From Streptomyces eurocidicus (lineage in GTDB: Bacteria; Actinomycetota; Actinomycetes; Streptomycetales; Streptomycetaceae), in the NCBI RefSeq assembly GCF_002891295.1, contig NZ_LGUI01000001.1, forward strand, positions 186,001-250,000: 64,000 nucleotides of DNA. Direction: 5' to 3'. Of this stretch, positions 39,820-47,703 are shown piece after piece. Below the pieces are notes generated by a model. That model saw only the letters and a program-made list of their open reading frames with translations, was not told the origin of the DNA and made no database searches. Within the stretch, counting starts at the first letter, position 1, and every line of letters starts with the position of its first letter. The translations under genes were made by a program, and so were the position numbers.

Positions 39820-40581
39820 CTATGCCTCGGGCTGCTTCCCCGCCTTGTCGAGTCCGGCGGCCTTCGCCGCCTTCTCCTCCTCGGCCTTGCGCTTCGCCTC
39901 GTCCGCGATCTGCCGCTTGGCGGCGGTCGCGTAGATGTCGACGTACTCCTGGCCGGAGAGCTCCATGATCTTGTACATGACCTCGTCGGTCACCGAGCGC
40001 AGGATGAAGCGGTCGCCGTCCATGCCGTGGTAGCGGCTGAAGTCCAGCGGCTCGCCGATCCGGATGCCCGGCCGGATCATCTTCGGCAGGACCTTCCCGG
40101 GCGGCTGCACCTTCTCGGTGTCGATCATCGCCACGGGGATCACGGGCGCGCCGGAGAGCAGCGCGACGCGGGCCAGGCCACCGGGCTTGCCGCGGTAGAG
40201 GCGGCCGTCCGGGGAACGGGTGCCCTCGGGGTAGATGCCGAAGAGCTCACCGCGCTCCAGCACCTCCAGACCGCTCTTGATCGCCGCTTCGCCGGCGCCG
40301 CGGCCGCCCGAACGGTCCACGGGCAGCTGGCCCACGCCCTTGAAGAACGCGGCCGTCAGCTTTCCCTTGACCCCGGGGGAGGTGAAGTATTCCTGCTTCG
40401 CGATGAAGGTGATCTTGCGATCGAGCACCGCGGGCAGGAAGAAGGAGTCCGAGAACGAGAGGTGGTTGCTCGCCAGGATCGCGGGCCCGTCGGCCGGGAT
40501 GTTCTCCAAGCCCTCCACCCACGGCCGGAAGGCAAGCTTCAGCGACCCGCCGATGGACAGCTTCATAGCGCCGTAGAACAA
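39820..40581 (-). CDS. 1-acyl-sn-glycerol-3-phosphate acyltransferase
   Basis: Phospholipid biosynthesis acyltransferase (PlsC family), 253 residues. Catalytic block NHLSFSDSFFLP holds the NHxxxxD motif (residues about 39-44); the acceptor motif is FGIYPEGTRSPDG; a late motif is PVIPVAMIDT. The C-terminal 30 residues are a charged Lys/Glu/Ala helix. I chose the TTG at 40581 because a perfect AGGAGG lies 7 nt upstream; the first ATG (40566) is five codons inside. It starts the operon that continues with the sensor kinase, regulator and pfkA. Confidence 0.9.
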   Translation of the reverse strand: MFYGAMKLSIGGSLKLAFRPWVEGLENIPADGPAILASNHLSFSDSFFLPAVLDRKITFIAKQEYFTSPGVKGKLTAAFFKGVGQLPVDRSGGRGAGEAAIKSGLEVLERGELFGIYPEGTRSPDGRLYRGKPGGLARVALLSGAPVIPVAMIDTEKVQPPGKVLPKMIRPGIRIGEPLDFSRYHGMDGDRFILRSVTDEVMYKIMELSGQEYVDIYATAAKRQIADEAKRKAEEEKAAKAAGLDKAGKQPEA

Positions 40582-40693
40582 CCGAGAACCTCCTGTAGTG
40601 ACGAGGAGACCTTAACCTGCCTACCCGCCCGGCGGCGCTCCGCGTACGCTGAGGGGCAGACCCCTTTTCCCGTTCCACCGATCGGAGATCCCG

Positions 40694-41464
40694 GTGCCGC
40701 TCCTCCCCGGCGCCGAGCCGTTCCGCCACGACGGCGGAGAGGTCGGCGTCCTCGTGTGCCACGGCTTCACCGGTTCCCCGCAGTCCGTACGGCCCTGGGC
40801 CGAGCACCTCGCGGAGCGCGGCCTCACCGTCTCCCTCCCCCTGCTGCCGGGTCATGGCACCCGCTGGCAGGACATGCAGCTCACCGGCTGGCAGGACTGG
40901 TACGCGGAGGTCGACCGCGCGCTGCGGGAGCTCCGGGAGAACTGCTCCGAGGTGTTCGTCTGCGGCCTGTCGATGGGCGGGGCGCTGACGCTGCGGCTGG
41001 CGGCGAAGCACGGGGCGGATATCTCGGGCATCGTCCTGGTCAACCCGGCGAACAAGGTGCACGGCCCGGCGGCCAGGGCGCTGCCGGTGGTGCGCCATCT
41101 GCTGCCCTCGACCTCGGGCATCGCCAGCGACATCGCGAAGCCCGGCCGCGAGGAGGTCGGCTACGACCGGGTGCCGCTGCACGCGGCGTACTCCTTCCGC
41201 CGCTTCCTGACCATGCTGGACCGGGAACTTCCGCAGGTCACTCAGCCGTTGCTGCTGCTGCACAGCCCCGAGGACCATGTGGTACCGCCCGCCGACTCGG
41301 CGCGGATCCTGGCCCGGGTGTCCTCCCGGGACGTCACCGAGCGGCTGCTGGAGCGCAGCTATCACGTGGCGACGCTGGACCACGACGCCGAGCTGATCTT
41401 CGAGGAGACCTTCGCGTTCATCAGCCGGCTCTCGGCGGGTGTCGGGACGGCCTCCCGTGGCTGA
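40694..41464 (+). CDS. Alpha/beta hydrolase, Est30-like carboxylesterase
   Basis: 256 residues. LVCHGFTGSPQSVRPWAEHLA supplies the oxyanion-hole region, the nucleophile elbow is GLSMGG (Ser93), and the Asp and His are likely those in LHSPEDHVVPP and SYHVATLDHD. The pattern LPGHGTRWQDM also fits the Est30 / monoglyceride lipase-like esterases. The substrate is unknown. GTG start with GGAG 6 nt upstream; the next gene overlaps its 3' end. Confidence 0.9.
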   Translation: MPLLPGAEPFRHDGGEVGVLVCHGFTGSPQSVRPWAEHLAERGLTVSLPLLPGHGTRWQDMQLTGWQDWYAEVDRALRELRENCSEVFVCGLSMGGALTLRLAAKHGADISGIVLVNPANKVHGPAARALPVVRHLLPSTSGIASDIAKPGREEVGYDRVPLHAAYSFRRFLTMLDRELPQVTQPLLLLHSPEDHVVPPADSARILARVSSRDVTERLLERSYHVATLDHDAELIFEETFAFISRLSAGVGTASRG

Positions 41465-42053
41465 GCACGACGCGGACCACGACCGCGACGAGAGCCGCGA
41501 CCCGCTCGACGAGGACGCCGCGTGGGCGGAGCTCGTCGCCGCGTACGGCGAGCAGCCCGACCCGGCGAAGGGCCGCTGGCCCGCCTCGGGTGACGTCCTG
41601 GACTCCGCCGCCACCCGGCCGGGCCCGGCGGACGGCCCCTCGGCCGCCGACCCGACCGGTCCGGAGGAGCCGCCGCTGAAGCGCTCCCCCGAGGAGCCCC
41701 GGCCCGCGAAGCCGGAGCAGCCGGGCAGCTTCATCGTGTACGCGCCCGGGGTCGGCCCCCGGGACTGGGACACCCCGGCCGAGGAGGCGCTCGACGACTC
41801 CGAGGAGGGCCACTTCGTCCCGCCGGAGCCGCCGCCGCTGCCCACGGGCGATGTGACGTCGCGGTTCGCGTGGCTCGCGGTGCTGGGCGGCCCGTTGCTG
41901 CTGCTGATCATGGTCCTGCTGCGGCAGGAGCTGACGTGGTGGGTGACGACGCTGGGGGTGGGCGGGTTCCTGGGCGGTTTCGCGACGCTGGTCCTGCGCA
42001 TGAAGGACACGGATGAAGAGGACGACGATCCCGGGCGCGGTGCGGTGGTGTAG
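41457..42053 (+). CDS. Acidic protein with C-terminal membrane segments
   Basis: 198 residues (204 if GTG 41439 is used). The first 135 residues are acidic, Pro-rich and probably disordered; two membrane segments follow (FAWLAVLGGPLLLLIMVLL and WWVTTLGVGGFLGGFATLVL) and a short acidic tail. It looks like a conserved streptomycete protein of unknown role. The GTG at 41457 overlaps the esterase stop, suggesting coupled translation. Confidence 0.75.
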   Translation: MAEHDADHDRDESRDPLDEDAAWAELVAAYGEQPDPAKGRWPASGDVLDSAATRPGPADGPSAADPTGPEEPPLKRSPEEPRPAKPEQPGSFIVYAPGVGPRDWDTPAEEALDDSEEGHFVPPEPPPLPTGDVTSRFAWLAVLGGPLLLLIMVLLRQELTWWVTTLGVGGFLGGFATLVLRMKDTDEEDDDPGRGAVV

Positions 42054-42067
42054 TGACGGGGGGTTTT

Positions 42068-42128
42068 CCCCTACCCGCCCCTTCCCGAATGTCCTCAAGC
42101 GCCGGACGGGCTCAATCAGCCCGTCCGG
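42068..42128. repeat. Dispersed inverted repeat, copy B (half unit)
   Basis: Has the left outer arm (CCCCTACCCGCCCCTTCCCG) followed by an inner hairpin with an 11-bp stem (42102-42112 with 42118-42128). The right outer arm is missing. It lies between convergent genes and ends one base before the EEP hydrolase stop codon; likely terminator. Confidence 0.75.
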
Positions 42129-42902
42129 TCACGAAGCCGGCACCCGTACGGCCGCCAGCACCGGCAGGTGGTCCGTCGCCGCCCGGAGGTCCCGTTCCTC
42201 CACCCCCGGCAGCCCCATGGGGACCCCGCAGCCCAGGAACTCCACGCCGCCGGTCGCGAACACCGCGTCGATCCGCTGGAGCGGATCGCCCAGGCGCGTC
42301 GTGTGCTCACGCCCCCACGGCCGGGTCGCCCAGCCGTCCTGGAGGGCGTCCGCGAGCAGGCCGAAGGTACGCCCGTCGGGGCGGTCGTTGAGGTCGCCGG
42401 CCGCCACGGCGTACGGCACGTCCAGCGCGGCCAGCCGCTCCAGGAGCAGCCCGCCCTGTTCGTACCGCTCCCGGTCCTTGATGCTGAGGTGGCAGCTGAG
42501 GACGCCCAGCCGGGCCCGGCCGAAGCGGAGCACGGCGGTCGCGAAGCCGCGCTGGTGCAGCCCCGGGGTACGGGGCAGCAGGACGTCCTCGGCGCGCTCC
42601 ACGTGCGCCCGGAGCGAGGACATGATCATCGGGCCGGAGGCGGTGGCGCCGCCCGTGACGTACACCAGGCCCGAGGCGCGGCCTAGCCGGGCCGCGGCCT
42701 TGCGCCAGCGGAAGAAGCGCGGGGCCTCCTGGACGCAGACGACGTCGGGCGCGCAGGCCCGGATGACCCGGCCCAGCGCGTCCACGTCGTCCCGCATGGA
42801 GCGGATGTTGTAGCTGAGCACCCGGACGACGGCCGAGCCGTCCGGCTCGGTACGGGAGGCCGGGAGGTCCGGCAGCGGAGCGGTAGTCACGGACCCGGAC
42901 AC
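42129..42902 (-). CDS. Endonuclease/exonuclease/phosphatase family protein
   Basis: 257 residues with the EEP fold: VRVLSYNIRSM at the start, VVCVQEAPRF (metal-binding Glu), GVLSCHLS (catalytic His region), VAAGDLNDRPDG and a terminal ATDHLPVLAAV. No signal peptide is seen. These proteins hydrolyse phosphodiesters in nucleic acids or lipids; the substrate cannot be told here. GTG start 80 nt after glucokinase. Confidence 0.88.
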   Translation of the reverse strand: MSGSVTTAPLPDLPASRTEPDGSAVVRVLSYNIRSMRDDVDALGRVIRACAPDVVCVQEAPRFFRWRKAAARLGRASGLVYVTGGATASGPMIMSSLRAHVERAEDVLLPRTPGLHQRGFATAVLRFGRARLGVLSCHLSIKDRERYEQGGLLLERLAALDVPYAVAAGDLNDRPDGRTFGLLADALQDGWATRPWGREHTTRLGDPLQRIDAVFATGGVEFLGCGVPMGLPGVEERDLRAATDHLPVLAAVRVPAS

Positions 42903-42982
42903 ACCCTTTCACCGGGCGGTGCCGAGCCGGCACCGCCGGAACGCCGTCGTGGGACCCGGCCGCCGGGGCGGCCGGGGAGCGC

Positions 42983-43924
42983 TCAGCCCTGGCGGGCCAG
43001 GTCCGCCGCGCCGACCAGGCCGGCCTTGCCGCCCAGCTCGGCGGCGAGGACCTGCGCGTGCGGTCGCCACTGGCCGCCGATCAGCCAGCGCTTGAAGGAC
43101 TTGCGGATGGGGTCGAGGACGAGGTCGCCCTCGTCCGAGACGCCGCCGCCGACGATGAACGCCGACGGGTCGAAGAGGGAGGCGAGGTCCGCCAGGCCCG
43201 CGCCGGCCCAGCGGGCCAGCTCGCGGAAGGAATCGATGGCGACCGGGTCGCCCTGCCGCGCCGCGGCGCTGATGTGCTTGCCCTCGATGCCCTCGACCGT
43301 GCCGTCGCCGAGGCCCAGCAGGATCGCGGCGTTCTCCGGGGTGGCGTTGGCGCGCTGCTTGGCGTAGCGGACGAGCGCGCGCCCGGAGGCGTACTGCTCC
43401 CAGCAGCCCTGGCTGCCGCAGCCGCACAGCAGGCCGTCGGGCACCACGCGGATGTGGCCGAACTCGGCGGCCACGCCGAAGCGGCCGCGGCGCAGCTTGT
43501 TGCCGATGATGATGCCGCCGCCGAGGCCGGTGCCGAGGGTGATGCAGATGACGTCGTCGTGGCCCTGGCCGGCGCCGAAGCGGTACTCGCCCCAGGCCGC
43601 GGCGTTGGCGTCGTTCTCGACGACGACGGGGAGGCCGACGCGCTGCTCGACCTTGTCCTTGAGGGCCTCGTGGCGCCAGTTGATGTTCGGGGCGAAGAGG
43701 ACCGTGGCCCGCTTGTCGTCCACATAGCCCGCGGCTCCGATGCCGACCGCCTCGACGTCGTGGTCGGCGCTGACCGTGCGCACGGCGTCGGCGATGGCGT
43801 CGATGACGCCCTCGGGGGTGGGCGGGGTGGGCACCTTGCACGTCGCGAGGATGTTGCCGTCCTCGTCGACCACGCCGGCCGCGATCTTGGTGCCGCCGAT
43901 GTCCACGCCGATGGTGAGTCCCAT
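42983..43924 (-). CDS. glk: ROK-family glucokinase
   Basis: Phosphorylates glucose; in streptomycetes this kinase also takes part in carbon catabolite repression. 313 residues. ATP motif VDIGGTKIAAGVVDEDG, sugar motif VVENDANAAAWGEY, LGTGLGGGIIIG and the zinc signature GHIRVVPDGLLCGCGSQGC. The ATG at 43924 follows a GAGGGA site. Confidence 0.96.
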   Translation of the reverse strand: MGLTIGVDIGGTKIAAGVVDEDGNILATCKVPTPPTPEGVIDAIADAVRTVSADHDVEAVGIGAAGYVDDKRATVLFAPNINWRHEALKDKVEQRVGLPVVVENDANAAAWGEYRFGAGQGHDDVICITLGTGLGGGIIIGNKLRRGRFGVAAEFGHIRVVPDGLLCGCGSQGCWEQYASGRALVRYAKQRANATPENAAILLGLGDGTVEGIEGKHISAAARQGDPVAIDSFRELARWAGAGLADLASLFDPSAFIVGGGVSDEGDLVLDPIRKSFKRWLIGGQWRPHAQVLAAELGGKAGLVGAADLARQG

Positions 43925-44045
43925 GTGTCCCTCAGTTTTTCGCTCGAACCCCGCCGCGACCCACCGTACCGGAGGTGGGAGGGCCTCCCGCGCCCTTATG
44001 GCCCATGGAGGAAGCCGCGGGCGGGCCGTGCGGGGCCGGGGGCGT

Positions 44046-44546
44046 TCAGTCGAGGTCGATGCGCTCGGAACCGCCCGGCGTCCCGTCGTCGCCCCGGGGC
44101 CCTTCGGGGCCGCCGGCGGGACCACCGGTGGGGGCACCGGCGGAATCCGACGGTCCGTCGCCGGAGGCGCCGCGGGTCCAGCGGCCCTCCTGCCCCTGGA
44201 CGGCGGCGCGGTAGGCGGCGAGCAGCTCGGAGCCGGCGGTCGCCAGGTGGTCGAAGACCTGGGGGTTGCGCTCGATGACGGGCTCGACTACGGCCTTGGC
44301 CTGCGCGACGACCTGCTGGACCACGTCCTGGGCGGCCGCGCCCGCGAGCGGCAGCTGGAAGCCGGCGACCTTCTCGGCCACGGCGTCGACGAGCTTGCGG
44401 AGCTCCTCGGCGGCGCTGCCGGGCGGCTGCCCGTACCTCTCGCGGCGGCGGGCCCGCTCGGCGGCGAGGTCCTCGGCGCACGCCTGTTCCCAGGCGTCGG
44501 ACGCGGCCTCCGCGTGCGGTGCGGGGCGCTCGGTGGCATCGCTCAT
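44046..44546 (-). CDS. DUF5304 family protein
   Basis: 166 residues. The acidic N-terminus leads into a helical domain (SAAEELRKLVDAVAEKVAGF, VVAQAKAVVEPVIERNPQVF, HLATAGSELLAAYRAAV), then a Gly/Pro-rich tail. This matches the actinobacterial DUF5304 family, function unknown. In the minus direction it follows the ArsA-like ATPase after 89 nt. Confidence 0.82.
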   Translation of the reverse strand: MSDATERPAPHAEAASDAWEQACAEDLAAERARRRERYGQPPGSAAEELRKLVDAVAEKVAGFQLPLAGAAAQDVVQQVVAQAKAVVEPVIERNPQVFDHLATAGSELLAAYRAAVQGQEGRWTRGASGDGPSDSAGAPTGGPAGGPEGPRGDDGTPGGSERIDLD

Positions 44547-44635
44547 GGCGGACTCCTACGGCCGGAATTTCCTTCGACGTTACCCGAACGGTGGAAAGGC
44601 GTTCAGGAAGGGCGGCCCGGGAGGACGGCCGGGGC

Positions 44636-45952
44636 TCAGGAGGGCCGGGGCCACAGGGCGGGGTCGGGGGTGAAGCGCACGCACAGGGCGCCGTCGCGCA
44701 GCCCGGCCCCGGAGACGGTGCAGCGGCGCAGCGCGGACGGCAGGGGCAGCACCCGGCGGAACGGGCCGACGCCGACGATGAGTTCGTCACCCCTGCGTAT
44801 GAGGTCGAGGGCGTCGCGCCGGGCGCCGGGCAGCGGGAGCCGCCAGACCAGTACGCCGTCGGCGGCCAGCCGGTCCTCCACGGTCCAGGCGTCGGCCTCC
44901 GGGCCGCCCGCCCCGGTGTCCCAGCCGTCGAGCTCGTCGGTGAGGCCGCGGCCGGCGACCACTCCGTACCCCGCCCCGTCACCGATGGTGGTGGAGCGGG
45001 CCCGGCCGGCCAGCTCGGCGAGGTCGGCGCGACCGCGGGGGGCCCGGCCGAGGTGGGGCAGTTCGCAGACGGTGACGCCGTCCACGAGGAACTCCTCGCG
45101 CAGCTCCTTGCGGGCGGTGCGCTGCTCGGCGGCGAGCCCGGCCGTCCAGGGGTCGGCGGCCTCGGCGCAGTGGTCGGGGAGCAGCCGGTTGGCGACGAGG
45201 GCGTCGACGCGGCAGCCCTGGAGGGCCAGGGCCGCGCGGGCCAGGCGGAGCTCCTCCACGGCGTGCGGGCCGGGTTCGGCGACCAGCCGCACGGTGGTGC
45301 CGGCCGCCTCGATCACGTCCTGGACCGCCGCGAGCTCGGCCTCCCAGCGCCCGGCGGTCTCGTACAGCCGCTGGGCGGGCATGGGGACGCCGGCGAGCTG
45401 GGCGAGCATCGGGCGCAGGGCGCGGGCGGCCTGCCGCTCGGGGGGCAGCAGCCGGCGCAGATAGCGCCGGAGCTGCTCGGGCAGGGCGAGCAGGCGCACG
45501 GTGTCGTGGACGGGCGGCAGGTCGACGACGAGCAGGTCCCAGTGTTCTTCCTGGGCGTGGGCGGCGCGGAGGGCCGCGAGGACGGCGAGGGGTTCGGCGC
45601 CGGGGAGCTCGGTGAGCTCCTCCGGGTCGAGGGGGGTGGCGCCGAGGAGGTCGAAGAGGGAGGCGCCGCGGTCCTGGAGCTCGCGGGCGCGGTCCTCGAA
45701 GTGCTCGCCGGTGGCGATGCGGGCGGCCCACAGGCCGGGGGCGACCTCGGCGGGCCCGGCCCAGGGCGCTCCGCCGGGGCCGCCCGTGGCGGGCCGGGGC
45801 AGCGCGGTGCCGAGCACCGACTCCGGGGCGGGGCCGCGGTCGCGGGTGAGGAGCAGGGTGCGCCGCCCCTCGCGCGCGGCGGCGAGCGCCGTGGCCGCGG
45901 CGGCCGTGGTGCGGCCCGCGCCGCCGGGACCGGTGACGAGGACCGTACGCAA
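44636..45952 (-). CDS. ArsA-like ATPase with altered P-loop
   Basis: 438 residues of the ArsA/GET3-like SIMIBI group. The N-terminus reads VTGPGGAGRTTAA, where canonical members have GKGGVGKTT: both the signature Lys and the Walker Lys are replaced (Pro and Arg). The switch-like DLLVVDLPPVHDTVRLLALP is kept. The C-terminal 120 residues resemble the small HSP20-like domain of other bacterial ArsA homologues (LVWRLPLPGARRDALDLIRR). It is not expected to pump arsenite, as no ars genes are near. Activity with such a P-loop is uncertain. Confidence 0.82.
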   Translation of the reverse strand: MRTVLVTGPGGAGRTTAAAATALAAAREGRRTLLLTRDRGPAPESVLGTALPRPATGGPGGAPWAGPAEVAPGLWAARIATGEHFEDRARELQDRGASLFDLLGATPLDPEELTELPGAEPLAVLAALRAAHAQEEHWDLLVVDLPPVHDTVRLLALPEQLRRYLRRLLPPERQAARALRPMLAQLAGVPMPAQRLYETAGRWEAELAAVQDVIEAAGTTVRLVAEPGPHAVEELRLARAALALQGCRVDALVANRLLPDHCAEAADPWTAGLAAEQRTARKELREEFLVDGVTVCELPHLGRAPRGRADLAELAGRARSTTIGDGAGYGVVAGRGLTDELDGWDTGAGGPEADAWTVEDRLAADGVLVWRLPLPGARRDALDLIRRGDELIVGVGPFRRVLPLPSALRRCTVSGAGLRDGALCVRFTPDPALWPRPS

Positions 45953-46099
45953 GGTGGAGCCTCCGGCAGTGATACGTGGTTCCGGGGGGCCGTGGCCGTC
46001 GGCCGGCGGCCGGTGTGGGGAGGTGCTGACAGCGGTGTGGCGGGTGCGGGCGGGCCGGTGGAGGCCCCGCCTGCCAGGAGCCGGGTCAGGATCCGCGGG

Positions 46100-46555
46100 T
46101 CAGGAGGAGGCCGACGCCTTGCTCTCGACGCGCTGCTTGAGGCCGTCGAGGGCGCGGTCGATGATGACCTTCTCCGCCTTGCGCTTGATCATGCCGAGCA
46201 TGGGGATCTTGACGTCCACGGTGAGCTGGTACGTCACCTCGGTGTGCTTGCCGCCGGCCGCGGGCTCCAGGCTGTACGAGCCGTCGAGCTGCCGCAGCAT
46301 CTGGGACTTGACCAGCGACCAGCTGACGACGTTGGGCGCGGGCCAGCTGTAGGCCAGCGTGTGGTCGTCCTTGATGGCGCCGGCGTCGAGGACCAGGCGC
46401 ACCTGGGCGGCGCGGCCCTCCTCGTCGCGGGCGAGGACCTCGGCCTGCTTGACCTCGCCGGTCCACTCGGCGTAGCGGTCGAAGTCCGCGATCACCGCCA
46501 TGACCTCCGCGGGGGTCGCCTCGATCGTGATGCTCGAGCTGGTGTGTTCCGCCAT
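46100..46555 (-). CDS. SRPBCC (START-like) family protein
   Basis: 151 residues: SSITIEATPAEVMAVIADFDRYAEW at the start, a beta-rich middle and the C-terminal helix KVIIDRALDGLKQRVES, the helix-grip fold of polyketide cyclase/dehydrase and lipid-transfer proteins. It probably binds a hydrophobic ligand. It lies between a metallophosphoesterase and the ArsA-like ATPase, all on the minus strand. Confidence 0.87.
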   Translation of the reverse strand: MAEHTSSSITIEATPAEVMAVIADFDRYAEWTGEVKQAEVLARDEEGRAAQVRLVLDAGAIKDDHTLAYSWPAPNVVSWSLVKSQMLRQLDGSYSLEPAAGGKHTEVTYQLTVDVKIPMLGMIKRKAEKVIIDRALDGLKQRVESKASASS

Positions 46556-46660
46556 CTGCGTGGCTCCTCCGTACCGGTCCCTGTGCCTGCTGTGGCCTGC
46601 CGTGCTGCGCCCTGCTCGGTCCTGGAACGACCGCCGCTGAAGGCTATCGTGCGCCGCTCG

Positions 46661-47434
46661 TCACCACTCCAGCACCCACGGTGTCCCGCTGGAGGCGAAG
46701 TGGCCGACGTTGACGCATTCCGTGGCCCCGATCCGCATCCGGCGGGCGAGCGGCTGGTGGACGTGGCCGAAGAGGGCGTAGGCGGGGCGGGTGGCGCGGA
46801 TCGCGTCGAGGAGGGCCGCGCTGCCGCGCTCGAAGCGGCGGGCGACCGTGTCGTAGCAGAGCTCGGGCACGTCGGGCGGGATGTGCGAGCAGAGCACGTC
46901 GACCTCGCCGAGGGCCTCGATCTTCGCGGCGTACTCCTCGTCGTCGATCTCGTAGGGGGTGCGCATGGGCGTCCGCAGGCCGCCGCCGACGAAGCCGAAG
47001 ACCCGGCCGCCGATCTCGACCCGCTCGCCGTCGAGGACGGTGGTGCCCGCCGCCGCGTACTCGGACCAGAGGTGGGGGATGTCGACGTTGCCGTAGGTGG
47101 CGTAGGTGGGGGTGGGGAAGGCCGCGAACAGCTCCGCGTACTGCTTGCGGACGGCGGACTCGATGGCGGCGTTCCGGTCGATGCCCTGCCAGAGGCTGCG
47201 GGCCAGGTCGCGGGCCTCCTCGAAGCGGCGGGCGGTGCGCAGCTCGACCAGCCGGTCGGCGTTGGCCTCCCCGAACAGCTCGGGGAAGATGCCGCGCGAA
47301 TGGTCGTGGTAGTCGAGGAAGAGGACGAGGTCGCCCAGGCAGACGAGCGCGTCGGCGCCGTCTCCCGCCCGGCGCAGGCCCTCGCTGTTGCCGTGTACGT
47401 CACTGACCACGTGAACCCTGAAGCCACCTCGCAT
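46661..47434 (-). CDS. Metallophosphoesterase
   Basis: 257 residues of the calcineurin-like superfamily. Metal motifs: VHVVSDVHGN, LVCLGDLVLFLDYH, TYGNVDIPHLW, LCSHIPPD and LFGHVHQPLARR. The substrate is unknown. A GTG at 47443 would add three residues; I prefer the ATG at 47434 because TAGGGT (47442-47447) ends 7 nt upstream, the spacing of a leaderless message. Confidence 0.88.
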   Translation of the reverse strand: MRGGFRVHVVSDVHGNSEGLRRAGDGADALVCLGDLVLFLDYHDHSRGIFPELFGEANADRLVELRTARRFEEARDLARSLWQGIDRNAAIESAVRKQYAELFAAFPTPTYATYGNVDIPHLWSEYAAAGTTVLDGERVEIGGRVFGFVGGGLRTPMRTPYEIDDEEYAAKIEALGEVDVLCSHIPPDVPELCYDTVARRFERGSAALLDAIRATRPAYALFGHVHQPLARRMRIGATECVNVGHFASSGTPWVLEW

Positions 47435-47703
47435 ACCGATCACCCTAGAGTCTGCGACGGGCCCGCCGGAAGGTCCCCGACCTGCGGTTACTTCCGGGTC
47501 ACCGAACGAAGGGGCTAGGGTTCGCAGAGCAGTCCCGTGGCATGTGACGCAGAGAACATCTCGGCGCGACCCCCTGTTCGAAAGCGATACCGGTGGGTAA
47601 CGTCCGGGCAGTCCACTACCCCCCTTGCCTGATCATGGACCGCAGCCGACGCAGCGCCCCTCGAAGACGCGGCGGCGCCGGCGCCCGACGAGGAGCAGCA
47701 GTC

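Noticed and set aside
44636..45952. Arsenite pump ATPase
   Set aside because: No arsB, arsR or arsenate reductase gene nearby, and the P-loop is altered.
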